Shown one piece after another: positions 1 through 8,253 of a stretch of DNA of 64,000 bases. The stretch spans positions 62,001-126,000 of the forward strand of contig CALMZP010000031.1 in NCBI GenBank assembly GCA_937870635.1, read 5' to 3'. Made by a program: the position numbers and the translations under genes. The notes under the pieces were generated by a model. It searched no databases. It saw nothing but the letters and a program-made list of their open reading frames with translations, and had not been told where the DNA came from. The DNA is from an uncultured Acidobacteriota bacterium (GTDB lineage Bacteria; Acidobacteriota; Thermoanaerobaculia; Gp7-AA8). Numbering within the stretch: position 1 is the stretch's first letter; each line of letters opens with the position of its first letter.

Positions 1-35
1 GGCAGAAGAGCGCTCGCGCTCGGGCGCGGAATCTA

Positions 36-968
36 TCACAGGGGTTGCGATGCGATCCGCCGCCTCACCGATCGCCGGATGAAACGAAGCGCGGCGTCCA
101 CCCACTCTTCGGTTCGCGGCGCCTTCTCCAGAGGAATCTCGCGCGTGTTGCGGGGCAGCCCGGTCGCGAACTGATTGATCGTCCACACCAGCGAATCGCG
201 GTCCCGGACGTAGAGATCCTTGTGCATGCCGTCATTGACGATGTGGATGGCTTTCTTCTCGGCCACGCAGTGATCGTGAAGCTCGTGCGCCATCCAGGCG
301 GGCGCGACCTCATCGTCGGCGCCGTGGATCACGAGCAGGGGAACCGTCAGGCGTTTGACGACCGACCGGGTGTTGAACAGGTTGCCCGCGAGGAGGTGCA
401 TCGGGATCGTCGGAAAGAGCACACGGGTGATGTCGGGAAGACTGGTGAACGTCGACTGCAGAATGAGTCCGTCGAACGGGTGACGCTTGATGACCTGTGC
501 CGCCACCGCGCCGCCGAGAGAGAAGCCGTAAAGGATGGACGGAACGTTCTTGGGGCGGATCTTGTGATGGAACCGCGCGGCGGTGATGCCGTCTGAGACG
601 ACGCCATGGATCGAAGCCGTTCCCGTGCTCTTGCCGAACCCCCGGTAATCGAAGAACAGCACGTTGATCCCCGCGTCGAGGAGGTGCGGGATGATGTCCG
701 CGCTCACCGTGAGATTTCCGGTGTTGCCGTGGCAGAAGAGCGCCGAGGCGATCGGCTTCTTCGCCCGGCAGTACCACCCATAGAGCTCCTCGCCGTCCGG
801 TGTCTCGAACCACTGTTCTTCGACGGCGCCACGCTGGATCCCATAGTCGGCCGGATTCCACGACTTGACCGGCTCCGGCGACGGCAGGAAGAGCTGCGTG
901 TGCCGATAGACACGCCGCGCGATTTCCGCCGCGGTGAGCAGCGCGCCGCCCACCGCGATGAGCGGCAT
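36..968 (-). CDS. alpha/beta hydrolase, membrane-anchored
   Basis: This is a serine hydrolase of the alpha/beta fold (ABHD13/ABHD17-like layout); the substrate is not predictable. The nucleophile elbow G-F-S-L-G-G lies in the middle of the protein, preceded by the oxyanion-type HGNTGN segment. The late Asp and His sit near GADDEV and DGMHKD. A hydrophobic N-terminal segment (MPLIAVGGALLTAAEIA) looks like a membrane anchor. The track ORF begins further upstream, but its first 60 residues translate a palindromic repeat, so I start at the ATG at 968 (310 aa). It is divergent from the thioesterase gene at 1147. Confidence 0.85.
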   Translation of the reverse strand: MPLIAVGGALLTAAEIARRVYRHTQLFLPSPEPVKSWNPADYGIQRGAVEEQWFETPDGEELYGWYCRAKKPIASALFCHGNTGNLTVSADIIPHLLDAGINVLFFDYRGFGKSTGTASIHGVVSDGITAARFHHKIRPKNVPSILYGFSLGGAVAAQVIKRHPFDGLILQSTFTSLPDITRVLFPTIPMHLLAGNLFNTRSVVKRLTVPLLVIHGADDEVAPAWMAHELHDHCVAEKKAIHIVNDGMHKDLYVRDRDSLVWTINQFATGLPRNTREIPLEKAPRTEEWVDAALRFIRRSVRRRIASQPL

Positions 969-1054
969 GACCAGATCGCGTTCCTTGCGTTTACGGCTCT
1001 TGCGGCGACGAGTGGCCACTTGTTGATACTTTAACCGACCGGGCCAAGGGGTGT

Positions 1055-1124
1055 GAATTTTGGATTTTGGATTTTGGATTTTGGATTCACGCCGATCCAA
1101 AATCCAAAATCCAAAATCCAAAAT
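1055..1124. repeat. palindrome with ATTTTGG tandem-repeat arms
   Basis: The left arm is several copies of GGATTTT in tandem. After a short spacer (CACGCCGA) the right arm is the exact complement (CCAAAAT repeated). It sits in the divergent region between the hydrolase and the thioesterase. It is one of several loci here whose palindrome arms are made of 7-9 bp direct repeats. Confidence 0.9.
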
Positions 1125-1146
1125 GCATCTATGGTGAAATCCACCC

Positions 1147-1560
1147 ATGAGAACCGTCGAGAGCCGCGTCCGCGTCCGCTACAAAGAGACCGACCAGATG
1201 GGCATCGCCCATCACTCCAACTACATCGTCTGGTTCGAGATCGGCCGGACGGATCTCTGCCGCGCGACGGGTTTCTCCTACTCGATGATCGAGGAGCGTG
1301 GGTTCATCCTCGTCGTGACCGAAGTGGTCTGCCGCTTCCGTGTTCCTTATCGCTACGACGACGAGGTGGTGATCAAAACCTCGGTTGGCGAAGCGGCCAG
1401 CCGTTCGATGAAATTCGCCTACGAGCTGCGCGACGCCTCGGGCGAGACCCTGCACGCCGCCGGCTCGAGCAGCCACCTCTGGCTGGACAAGGAGACCAGG
1501 CGCCCGGTGCGCGCGGACGAAGAAGTGATGCGCGCCTTCGCGCCCTTCCTGGCAGGGTAG
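1147..1560 (+). CDS. ybgC: acyl-CoA thioesterase, 4HBT/YbgC hotdog family
   Basis: A 137-residue single hotdog domain, the usual length of YbgC/FadM thioesterases, which hydrolyse acyl-CoA thioesters in the cytoplasm. The diagnostic start is present: RYKETDQMGIAHHSNY (catalytic Asp in the E-T-D-Q-M segment) followed by VWFEIGRTD. The GFSY and HLWLDKETRRP segments also match the family. The ATG at 1147 gives the expected N-terminus. A P1 palindrome pair follows the stop immediately. The exact acyl substrate (short-chain acyl or hydroxybenzoyl) cannot be told. Confidence 0.85.
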   Translation: MRTVESRVRVRYKETDQMGIAHHSNYIVWFEIGRTDLCRATGFSYSMIEERGFILVVTEVVCRFRVPYRYDDEVVIKTSVGEAASRSMKFAYELRDASGETLHAAGSSSHLWLDKETRRPVRADEEVMRAFAPFLAG

Positions 1561-1635
1561 GTGGAGCCGCGGGCGATCCCGCCCGCGGGTGAATGAGGGA
1601 ACCGCAGAAGCGGGCGGGATCGCCCGCGGCTCCAC
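1561..1635. repeat. P1 palindromic repeat, paired copy
   Basis: Two P1 units face each other: GTGGAGCCGCGGGCGATCCC at the left and its complement ending GCGGCTCCAC at the right, about 20 bp apart. Each unit is itself palindromic (CGCGGGCGATCCCGCCCGCG), so the whole can fold as nested hairpins. It separates convergent genes and may act as a bidirectional terminator. Confidence 0.9.
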
Positions 1636-1645
1636 TCGGTGCGCC

Positions 1646-2074
1646 TTACAGATTCGTAAACCGGCCCGTCAGGTACTGCTGCGGGCTGGCTGCGAAGGCC
1701 GACTTGTTCGCCTCGGACGAGAAGTAGTAGATCCGTCCCTTGTACTCGAAGGTCGGCGTCGTCGCTCTCATCGAGATCTTGCTGCCGTCGACCGGGTCCA
1801 TGGCGATCGCGGGGGAGAAGGGGAGCGAGGCCCGCAGCTTCTCGTCCTCCGGCGAGAGGACGATCGGCGTGGGCGTCTCCCACGGCTGGACCTTCGGCTT
1901 CGGCGGCGGCGCCTCGTCGGACAGCATCGGCGGAGGGTCGATTACCTTCGGCCGCGGGTCCACGGACTCGATGGTCTGCATTTGGGAGACCTGCGGCCCG
2001 GCAGTCCGGGCAGCCGGCGTGGAGGCGCGCGAACAGGCCAGGGAGAGAAGAATCAGCGCGAGGAAGTGCCGCAT
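1646..2074 (-). CDS. YHS-domain lipoprotein
   Basis: The 142-aa protein has a lipoprotein signal (MRHFLALILLSLAC, lipobox L-S-L-A-C). A Pro/Lys-rich linker leads to a C-terminal YHS-type domain (MDPVDGSKI...FEYKGRIYYFSSEANKSAF...PQQYL). YHS domains are small modules often found with copper/heavy-metal proteins, but here the Cys-Gly-Met of typical YHS sequences is replaced by P-V-D-G, so metal binding is uncertain. The track start at 2158 lies in the adjacent tRNA, so the ATG at 2074 is used. Confidence 0.75.
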   Translation of the reverse strand: MRHFLALILLSLACSRASTPAARTAGPQVSQMQTIESVDPRPKVIDPPPMLSDEAPPPKPKVQPWETPTPIVLSPEDEKLRASLPFSPAIAMDPVDGSKISMRATTPTFEYKGRIYYFSSEANKSAFAASPQQYLTGRFTNL

Positions 2075-2114
2075 CGGAAGACCTTGCTGCGAATGGCGTT
2101 CCAGAAAAGGGAGT

Positions 2115-2201
2115 TGGTGCGAAAGGGGGGACTCGAACCCCCATGATCTAGTGATCACAGGCTTCTGAGACCTGCGCGTCTACCAGTTCCGCCACTTTCG
2201 C
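2115..2201 (-). tRNA. tRNA-Leu (CAG)
   Basis: The minus strand folds as a class II tRNA with a long variable arm. The acceptor is GCGAAAG pairing with CTTTCGC, with the CCA encoded. The anticodon loop is C-T-C-A-G-A-A (anticodon CAG, codon CUG) and the T arm is GGGGG TTCGAGT CCCCC. The long variable arm and anticodon both indicate leucine. Confidence 0.93.
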
Positions 2202-2340
2202 ACACTGCATCGGTGGGAAGGTGATTCTAGATGCAAGGGGAGGAATGTCAATTGCTCAGGTGATATTCCAGCGAGCGATGCTTCCCACGCCTCAACGAAA
2301 CGATTATTCTGGACAGGCCACGCCTGACCTGAAATCGTCG

Positions 2341-2964
2341 ATGTCCTCCCCACCAGAAACGGCCCCGAAGGTGCTCATCGAGGCACCGCCGCGCTCGCCG
2401 ACCCTGTCGGCCGAGGTGTGGAATCTGCCGAATGCGCTGACGCTGCTGCGGATCTTCCTCGTGCCGTTCCTCGTGGTCGTTCTCCTGACCCGTTTCTCGG
2501 GCCGCGAGTATGCCGGACTGGCCATCTTCCTGGTTGCCGCGATCACCGATTTCTTCGACGGATACATCGCCCGGAAGCGCAACCAGATGACGCGGCTCGG
2601 GGCGCTGCTCGATCCGATCGCGGACAAGCTCCTCATGTCCGCCGCCTTCATCTCGCTCGTCGAGATGGACCCGACGCACGTCCCGGCGTGGATGGTGGTG
2701 ATCATCATCGGCCGCGAGTTCGCCGTCTCCGGCCTGCGCTCGATCGCCGCTCAGCAGGGTGTGACGATCTCGGCGTCACCGCTGGGAAAGAGCAAGATGA
2801 TCTCGCAGGTCGTCGCCATCTCCCTCCTCATCCTCGGCCACGAGCTGGGAGAGTTCCGGCTGATCGGCACGGTTGCGCTGTGGGTGGTGATGCTTTTCGC
2901 GCTGATCTCGGCGATCGACTACTTCGGAAAATTCACGCGCGCGGTCATTCTTCCGCGGCGGTGA
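2341..2964 (+). CDS. pgsA: CDP-diacylglycerol--glycerol-3-phosphate phosphatidyltransferase
   Basis: An integral membrane enzyme making phosphatidylglycerophosphate, the committed step to PG and cardiolipin. The CDP-alcohol phosphotransferase signature is D-F-F-D-G-Y-I-A-R (reading AITDFFDGYIARKRN) followed by GALLDPIADK, giving the catalytic/metal Asp set. About five membrane segments are visible. The track ORF starts at 2221, but conserved sequence begins near NLPNALTLLRI. The ATG at 2341 (207 aa) is a reasonable start, with 2281 as an alternative. Its 3' end overlaps convergent rsmI by 20 bp. Confidence 0.88.
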   Translation: MSSPPETAPKVLIEAPPRSPTLSAEVWNLPNALTLLRIFLVPFLVVVLLTRFSGREYAGLAIFLVAAITDFFDGYIARKRNQMTRLGALLDPIADKLLMSAAFISLVEMDPTHVPAWMVVIIIGREFAVSGLRSIAAQQGVTISASPLGKSKMISQVVAISLLILGHELGEFRLIGTVALWVVMLFALISAIDYFGKFTRAVILPRR

Positions 2965-3781
2965 CCAGCAGCCGGTAAACGTCGTTCTTCCGCAGGCCAA
3001 ATTTCTCCGCAACCATTTTCACCGCGTCATTCCGCCTCATGCCCGATGCGCGCAGGCGCTCGAACTCGGCGTTCATGTCCGCGGCCGAAACTTCGGCCTT
3101 CGCTTTGGGAGCGCGGCCGATCACGAGCGTGATCTCCCCATGCACGCGGTCTCTGGACGCCAGCTGCGGAAGAACCGAGGTAATCGGGCCGCTGATGATC
3201 TCTTCGTGCAACTTGGTCAGTTCTCGCGCAACGGCGACCTCCGCGTCGCCGAAAACGCCCAGCGCATCTTCGAGCGAGGCGACCACCCGCTCCGGCGATT
3301 CGTAGACCACGACCGTGTGTCCCAGCTCCGCCGCGTGACGATAGAAGTCGAGGCGTTCCCCCTGGCGGTGCGGCGAGAAACCGAGGAACGTGAACGGAAG
3401 GGGAGCGATGCCGCTGGCGACGAGCGCGAGGACGGCCGCCATCGGTCCCGGAATCGGCTCGATCTCGATCCCGCGTTCCCTTGCGATCCTGACGATGCGG
3501 TACCCAGGGTCGGAGACGAGAGGCATTCCCGCGTCGCTCACGAGCGCGAAGGATTGCCCGGCCTCGATCCGCTCCACCAGCTGTGGCGCCTTCTCGTCTT
3601 CGTTGTGCTCGTGATAGCTCTCGGCCGGCGTCTCGATTCCGAAATGTGTGAGCAGCTTGCGTGTGTGCCGCGTGTCTTCACACAGGATCAGATCGACGCC
3701 GCGGAGCGCGTCGATCGCGCGCGGGCTCATGTCGGACAGATTGCCGATCGGCGTGCCAACGATGACGAGCCTGCCCGCCAT
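2945..3781 (-). CDS. rsmI: 16S rRNA (cytidine-1402-2'-O)-methyltransferase
   Basis: SAM-dependent ribose methylation of C1402 in the ribosomal P site. The N-terminus MAGRLVIVGTPIGNLSDMS and the CEDTRHTRKLL motif are characteristic of RsmI in the tetrapyrrole-methylase fold. LVSDAGMPLVSDPGY and PGPMA follow, and the length (278 aa) is normal. The ATG at 3781 overlaps the TGA of the upstream RNA methyltransferase (TGATG), so the two are probably translationally coupled; a GTG one codon earlier is possible. Confidence 0.93.
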   Translation of the reverse strand: MAGRLVIVGTPIGNLSDMSPRAIDALRGVDLILCEDTRHTRKLLTHFGIETPAESYHEHNEDEKAPQLVERIEAGQSFALVSDAGMPLVSDPGYRIVRIARERGIEIEPIPGPMAAVLALVASGIAPLPFTFLGFSPHRQGERLDFYRHAAELGHTVVVYESPERVVASLEDALGVFGDAEVAVARELTKLHEEIISGPITSVLPQLASRDRVHGEITLVIGRAPKAKAEVSAADMNAEFERLRASGMRRNDAVKMVAEKFGLRKNDVYRLLVTAAEE

Positions 3782-4461
3782 CACTTACCTCGAAGAACGT
3801 AGCTGCGCGCGAGCAGGATCGCCGCGGAGGCGGCCACGTTCAGCGATTCGACGCGCTTCGACATCGGGATGGCGATGAGCTTCGCGCGGCGACGGATCTC
3901 GTCGGAGACGCCGCTCCCTTCGTTGCCGAAGACGATCATCGCGTCCTTCGTCGGAGGGTCGATCGTCTGTCCAGCTGCGTCGGCGGCGAAGATCGGGAGG
4001 CCGTCCAGATCGGCGAGTGTGCCCTGCACGACGGGCACGCGCAGGACCGCCCCGACCGAGGCGCGGATGGCTTTGGGCGCGAAAGGGTCGGCGCAACCGG
4101 GTAGAAGGATGACGCCGCCGCAATCAAAGGCCGCCGCCAGGCGGATGATCGTCCCGACATTTCCGGGATCCTGCACCGCGTCGAGCACGACCACGGGGCC
4201 GTTGTTCGCGACGATTTTCTGTCCCTTCGGCCGGGCGAACAGGCCCAGGACGTCCTGCGGCGTTCGGGTATCGGCCAGGGCGTCGAAGAGCTCGTCGGTG
4301 AACGTTTCGCCGCGCGTGACGAGGAGCAGCGGCTGCCATCCGGCGGCCATGGCGTCGTCGACCTGCTTGTGTCCCTCGAGAACGAATTCGTCCTCCGGAT
4401 CGCGCATGGCGTCCCGCACTCGCTGGAACAGGGGGTTGTGCCTGCTGGAAATCGTCTTCAT
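3781..4461 (-). CDS. TrmH/SpoU-family RNA 2'-O-methyltransferase
   Basis: A 226-aa SPOUT-fold methyltransferase. An N-terminal substrate-binding part begins MKTISSRHNPLFQ and contains EFVLEGHK. The catalytic domain has the three SpoU motifs: VVLDAVQDPGNVGTIIR, VIVFGNEGSGVS (here AMIVFGNEGSGVS) and IPMSKRVESLNVAASAAILL. The family methylates 23S rRNA or tRNA ribose; the exact target is unknown. The track ORF continues 130 residues upstream across the aspC promoter, so the internal ATG at 4461 is chosen. It is transcribed with rsmI and is divergent from aspC with only 30 bp between starts. Confidence 0.88.
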   Translation of the reverse strand: MKTISSRHNPLFQRVRDAMRDPEDEFVLEGHKQVDDAMAAGWQPLLLVTRGETFTDELFDALADTRTPQDVLGLFARPKGQKIVANNGPVVVLDAVQDPGNVGTIIRLAAAFDCGGVILLPGCADPFAPKAIRASVGAVLRVPVVQGTLADLDGLPIFAADAAGQTIDPPTKDAMIVFGNEGSGVSDEIRRRAKLIAIPMSKRVESLNVAASAAILLARSYVLRGK

Positions 4462-4491
4462 CCGGAGCGGATGACATGATAAAACGCGTTC

Positions 4492-5691
4492 ATGTCCACC
4501 GCTGCCCGATCCGGCATCCGGTTCGCCGACCGAATCCACGCGATCCAGGAATCGCCGACGCTGGCGGTCATGAACCGCGCCGCGGCCCTCACGGCGAGCG
4601 CCGTCGCCGTCGCCGATTTCGGCCCCGGCGAGCCCGATTTCGCCACGCCGCGGCACGTGGGTGAGGCCGGGAAACGCGCCATCGACCAGGGATTCACCAA
4701 ATACACGAACGCCAGCGGCACGAAAGCTCTGCGCGACGCGATCGCCGCCCGGTACAACCGGCGGTACGACACGCGTCTGGCCACCGAGAACGTGATCACC
4801 GGCAGTGGAGGGAAGCAGGAACTCTTCAACCTGATGCTGGCGCTCATTCAAGAGGGGGATGAGGTCATCATCCCGGTCCCTTACTGGGTGAGCTTCCCCG
4901 ACCAGGTGGCCTTCGCCGGCGGCAAGCCCGTTTTCGCGCAGACGGATCCCGAGAACCAGTACCGGCCGCGGTTCGAGGACATCGCCGCGGTGGCAACGGA
5001 CCGCACCCGCGCGGTCATCATCAATTCACCGAACAATCCGACCGGCGCAGTCATCGCCGAGAGCGACCTCGCGCGCATTGTCGAGTGGTGCGTCGCGCGC
5101 GACATCTTCCTCATCTACGACGAGACCTACGAGCTGTTCGTCTACGAGGGCCGGCACGCTTCGGCGATCGCGTGGTTCAACCAGCATCCCGAGAACGTGA
5201 TCGTCGTGAACTCGATGTCCAAGACCTTTGCCATGACCGGCTGGCGCCTCGGCTACGCCATCGCGCACAAGGACATCATCTCGATGCTCGGGAAGATCCA
5301 GAGCCATTCGACTTCGAATCCCAGCACGATCTCGCAGGCTGCGGCGGTGGAAGCGCTCAACGGAGACGATACCGAGGTCCAGCGGATGTTCAACGCATAC
5401 AGCGAGCGCCGCGCATGGCTGGTTCCCGCGCTGAATCGCATCGCCGGGTTCTGTTGCGCCGATCCCGACGGCGCGTTCTACGTGTTCCCGGACATCAATG
5501 CTTTCTTCGGCCGCGGGCCGGTCCGCGACTCGACCACGTTCGCGTCATTCCTGCTCGACGAGGCCCGCGTCGCGGTCGTCCCCGGCGCCGCCTTCGGGCA
5601 GGAACAGGGCGTGAGAATCAGCTACGCCACCTCGATGGAGAGGATCCGCGAGGGTGTCTCACGGATCGAGGCGGCGGTCAGGAAGCTTTGA
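4492..5691 (+). CDS. aspC: aspartate aminotransferase, class I PLP fold
   Basis: A 399-aa cytosolic fold-type I aminotransferase. The PLP lysine is K244 in S-M-S-K-T-F-A-M-T-G-W-R-L-G-Y. The SPNNPTG motif is at about 179-185, the DETYE aspartate that contacts the PLP ring nitrogen at 210, and the substrate-carboxylate arginine lies near the C-terminus. The order and spacing match the class Ib bacterial aspartate/prephenate aminotransferases. The true substrate range (aspartate, aromatic, prephenate) is not resolved. Confidence 0.88.
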   Translation: MSTAARSGIRFADRIHAIQESPTLAVMNRAAALTASAVAVADFGPGEPDFATPRHVGEAGKRAIDQGFTKYTNASGTKALRDAIAARYNRRYDTRLATENVITGSGGKQELFNLMLALIQEGDEVIIPVPYWVSFPDQVAFAGGKPVFAQTDPENQYRPRFEDIAAVATDRTRAVIINSPNNPTGAVIAESDLARIVEWCVARDIFLIYDETYELFVYEGRHASAIAWFNQHPENVIVVNSMSKTFAMTGWRLGYAIAHKDIISMLGKIQSHSTSNPSTISQAAAVEALNGDDTEVQRMFNAYSERRAWLVPALNRIAGFCCADPDGAFYVFPDINAFFGRGPVRDSTTFASFLLDEARVAVVPGAAFGQEQGVRISYATSMERIREGVSRIEAAVRKL

Positions 5692-5717
5692 CCGTTAACG
5701 GTTAACGGTTAACGGAC
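5692..5717. repeat. GTTAACG tandem/palindromic repeat
   Basis: Three to four direct copies of CGGTTAA in tandem directly after the aspC stop. Because GTTAAC is self-complementary, the run is both direct-repeat and palindrome. A related string (CTAACGGTGAACGGTCAACG) forms the end of ansA at about 15306-15326. Confidence 0.8.
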
Positions 5718-5782
5718 GGAATGCCCCTCGCGTCCGCTCCGTTTCGCCTTCCAGTTTCCAGCCGTTTCATAAGGAGAAATTT

Positions 5783-6706
5783 GTGAAGAAAACCATCACC
5801 ATGCTCATGGTGTTTGCGTTCGCCACCGTGGCGTTCGCGCAGACAAAGCCTGCTGCGACCCCCGCGCAGCAGCAGGCCAACACGGACCCGATCGTGATCG
5901 CCGCCGGCGACCTGTCGATCCGCCAGTCGGAATTTGAAGCCGCGATCAAGACCCTTCCTCAGGAGTACCAGCAGTTTGCCTCCGGCCCCGGCAAGAAGCA
6001 GTTCGCCGAGGACTTTCTCAGGATGAAGATGCTGGCCGCCGAGGGGACGAAGAACGGCCTGGACAAGGATCCGGACGTCGTTCGCCAGCTCAACCTGATG
6101 CGCGAGAACCTGATCGCCAACGCCCAGCTCGGCCGTATCGAGAAGAGCATCACCATCACCGAAGCCGATCTTCAGAAAGCCTACGAGGCCAACAAAGGCC
6201 AGTACGAGCAGGTCAAGGCCCGCCACATCCTGATCGCTTTCAAGGGCAGCCCCGCAGCCGACCCGGAGAAGACGGAGCTGACCGAAGAGCAGGCCAAAGC
6301 GAAGGCTGAGGCGCTGCGGAAACAGCTCGTTGCAGGTGCCAACTTCGACGAGCTCGCGAAGAAGGAATCCGACGACAAGGGTTCCGGCGCCCGCGGCGGC
6401 GACCTCGGTCCCTTTACTCGCGGTCAGATGGTCGACGAGTTCGAGAAAGCCGCTTTCTCCGCCAAGGTCGGCGAGATCGCACCCGTAGTCCGGACCCAGT
6501 TCGGATACCACATCATCAAGGTCGACGAGCACACGACCACGCCCTTCGTGGAAGTGAAGGAGCAGCTCGAGCGCACCGAGCGCCAGAAGAAGATGCAGGA
6601 AACGCTCGAAGCGATGAAGACGAGCTCGAAGGCAACCTTCAACGAGGCGTACTTTGCGCCGGCCACTCCCGCCACGCCGCCGGCTCCACCGGCCCCCAAG
6701 CAGTAG
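5783..6706 (+). CDS. exported parvulin-type peptidyl-prolyl isomerase
   Basis: A 307-aa extracytoplasmic PpiC/SurA-like foldase. A clear Sec signal (MKKTITMLMVFAFATVAFA, cleavage after AFA) is followed by a SurA-type helical domain around residues 35-140. The parvulin domain begins VKARHILIAF and includes GARGGDLGPFTRGQMV and TQFGYHIIKVDE. The tail is Pro/Ala-rich (ATPPAPPAPKQ). An AAGGAG-like ribosome site lies just upstream (TAAGGAGAAATTTGTG), which fits the GTG at 5783 as the start. The likely role is folding secreted or outer-membrane proteins. Confidence 0.9.
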   Translation: MKKTITMLMVFAFATVAFAQTKPAATPAQQQANTDPIVIAAGDLSIRQSEFEAAIKTLPQEYQQFASGPGKKQFAEDFLRMKMLAAEGTKNGLDKDPDVVRQLNLMRENLIANAQLGRIEKSITITEADLQKAYEANKGQYEQVKARHILIAFKGSPAADPEKTELTEEQAKAKAEALRKQLVAGANFDELAKKESDDKGSGARGGDLGPFTRGQMVDEFEKAAFSAKVGEIAPVVRTQFGYHIIKVDEHTTTPFVEVKEQLERTERQKKMQETLEAMKTSSKATFNEAYFAPATPATPPAPPAPKQ

Positions 6707-6712
6707 AACCGT

Positions 6713-6745
6713 TGAGAGGCGGGGTCGACAGTTGACTCCGCCTCT
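6713..6745 (+). terminator. possible stem-loop after the parvulin gene
   Basis: GAGGCGGGGTC pairs with GACTCCGCCTC across a short loop, 10 bp after the stop. No T-tract follows, so it is a weak intrinsic-terminator candidate or an mRNA 3' stabiliser. Confidence 0.4.
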
Positions 6746-6768
6746 CCCTCCCCGTATCGTTTCCGCAC

Positions 6769-6981
6769 ATGGAAATTCCGTCGAAGGTCTCGGTTTTCAA
6801 CCGCACGCTCGAAGTAAAGGGCAAGCTCGGCATGCTCATCGCCGTCAGCGAGGGCTTTTACGAGATCGTGCTCGAGGTGCAGAGCCGGAACCACACGGTG
6901 CTGTTTCCGATCGCCGAGACGGTCGTGATTTTCAACGAGGCCGTCCCGAACATCTCCGCCGACTTCGAAATCGAGCGGTAG
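6769..6981 (+). CDS. small conserved-looking protein, function unknown
   Basis: A 70-aa acidic protein without signal peptide or Cys. The alternating hydrophobic pattern (KVSVFNRTLEVKGKLGMLIAV; IVLEVQSRNHTVLFPI) predicts an all-beta small domain. The start is an ATG, codon use matches the neighbours, and it lies between ppi and the convergent tat operon. I do not recognise a family. It is called as a gene because no better frame overlaps it and the reading frame is clean. Confidence 0.6.
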   Translation: MEIPSKVSVFNRTLEVKGKLGMLIAVSEGFYEIVLEVQSRNHTVLFPIAETVVIFNEAVPNISADFEIER

Positions 6982-6985
6982 AAAA

Positions 6986-7045
6986 GTGGAGCGCGGGCGA
7001 TCTCGCCCGCGGGGTTCTCAGCGGGCGGGATCGCCCGCGGCTCCA
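6986..7045. repeat. P1 palindromic repeat, paired copy
   Basis: GTGGAGCGCGGGCGATCTCG is followed about 25 bp later by its mirrored partner ending GCGGCTCCA. It fills almost exactly the gap between the convergent small gene and tatC, ending at the tatC stop. Confidence 0.9.
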
Positions 7046-7819
7046 TCACGCTTCGATCGGCTTCGCGAACAGGAACGCCACTCCCACCCCAATCAGGTAG
7101 AGGACGATCATCGGAATCGCCAGCGCGAGTTGCGTGACCATGTCCGGGGTCGGCGTGATCACCGCGGCGAAGATGAATGCAAGCAGCACCGCGTACTTGA
7201 ACTTCTGTAGCAGGAACGCCGGCGTCACGATCCCGATCCGCGCCAGGAAGAACACGAAGATCGGGGTCTCGAAGACGATTCCCGCCGCAAGGATGATCAG
7301 GCTGGCGAACGAGAAGTAATCGTCGACCGTGACCATCTGCTTGAAGTTCTTGCCGGTCTCGACGAAGAAGGCGCACGTCGAAGGAAGGAGAAACCGGTAG
7401 CCGAAATATCCTCCGGCCACGAAGAAGAGCGCCCCGAAAAAGATGAACGGAAGCGCGTAACGGCGTTCCTTCCTGTAAAGACCGGGCGAGATGAACTGCC
7501 AGATCTGCCAGAGGATCACAGGCGCCGCCAGGAACAGCCCCGCAAAGAACGCCACCTTCATGTAGAGGAAAAACGGGGCGGTCAGTCGCGTGTAGGCCAG
7601 GGAGTCGCCGGGAGGCAGGTACCGCGCCAACGGCTCCTGCAGCTTCTCGAAGATCTGGGGCGCAAAGTTCCAGCACACCAGGAACGAGACGAATACCGCG
7701 ATGAAGGAGTAGAGGAGGCGCTTTCGAAGCTCCTCGAGGTGGTCGAGGAACGACATCTTCTCCAGCTCGTGGTCGGGTTCCTGTTCCGTCGCCGACTCGG
7801 TCGTGTCGGCGGTCATCAC
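7046..7819 (-). CDS. tatC: Sec-independent translocase subunit TatC
   Basis: A 257-aa polytopic receptor of the twin-arginine pathway. The N-terminal F-L-D-H-L-E-E-L-R-K-R motif is diagnostic and binds the RR signal. Six hydrophobic segments follow, with F-E-T-P-I-F (the conserved FE-x-P) in the middle and ITPTPD near the end. It overlaps tatA by four bases (ATGA), so the two are co-transcribed and coupled. Confidence 0.95.
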   Translation of the reverse strand: MMTADTTESATEQEPDHELEKMSFLDHLEELRKRLLYSFIAVFVSFLVCWNFAPQIFEKLQEPLARYLPPGDSLAYTRLTAPFFLYMKVAFFAGLFLAAPVILWQIWQFISPGLYRKERRYALPFIFFGALFFVAGGYFGYRFLLPSTCAFFVETGKNFKQMVTVDDYFSFASLIILAAGIVFETPIFVFFLARIGIVTPAFLLQKFKYAVLLAFIFAAVITPTPDMVTQLALAIPMIVLYLIGVGVAFLFAKPIEA

Positions 7820-8148
7820 GATTCGGTCATCGGAGGCGGAGCGTTCGGATTCGCGTTCGGCTTCTTCTCCTCGGCCGGCATGGAGAAGGGACCCGGGGTC
7901 GGTTCCAGGGGAGGCAGTGGCTCGCTCCTTGATACCGTTTCCAGCGGCATGATGGACGGTCCGATCTGTTTCAGCTCCTCGATCCGGACTTCGCGCTCGA
8001 TCGTGTTCTTGAGGTCGTCAGTGGCCTTCCGGAACTCGCCAAGGGCTTTTCCGAGGGTCTTGCCGATTTCAGGGAGCTTCCGCGGCCCGAAGACGATCAG
8101 GGCGACCGCCAGGATGATCAGGATCTCTGGAACCCCCATGTTGAACAT
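7816..8148 (-). CDS. tatA: TatA/TatB-family translocase subunit
   Basis: A 110-aa single-spanning Tat pore/adaptor subunit. The N-terminus MGVPEILIILAVALIVFGPRKLPEIGKTLG holds the transmembrane helix, F-G-P-R-K-L-P hinge and amphipathic helix. A long Pro-rich tail follows (PLPPLEPTPGP...PNAPPPMTES), which is more TatB-like in length. The track start at 8208 is too early. I choose the ATG at 8148, which has GGGGA about 8 bp upstream; 8139 is also possible. Only one TatA/B gene is visible here. Confidence 0.88.
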   Translation of the reverse strand: MFNMGVPEILIILAVALIVFGPRKLPEIGKTLGKALGEFRKATDDLKNTIEREVRIEELKQIGPSIMPLETVSRSEPLPPLEPTPGPFSMPAEEKKPNANPNAPPPMTES

Positions 8149-8253
8149 CGAAAATTTCCCCGAAACGTGACGGGAGCGTGAACACCCCCGTCCCGGCGAA
8201 TACTCCACCTTTATAATCGCGTTGAAGTTCCTACTGAGGCGGTGCCTGTCATC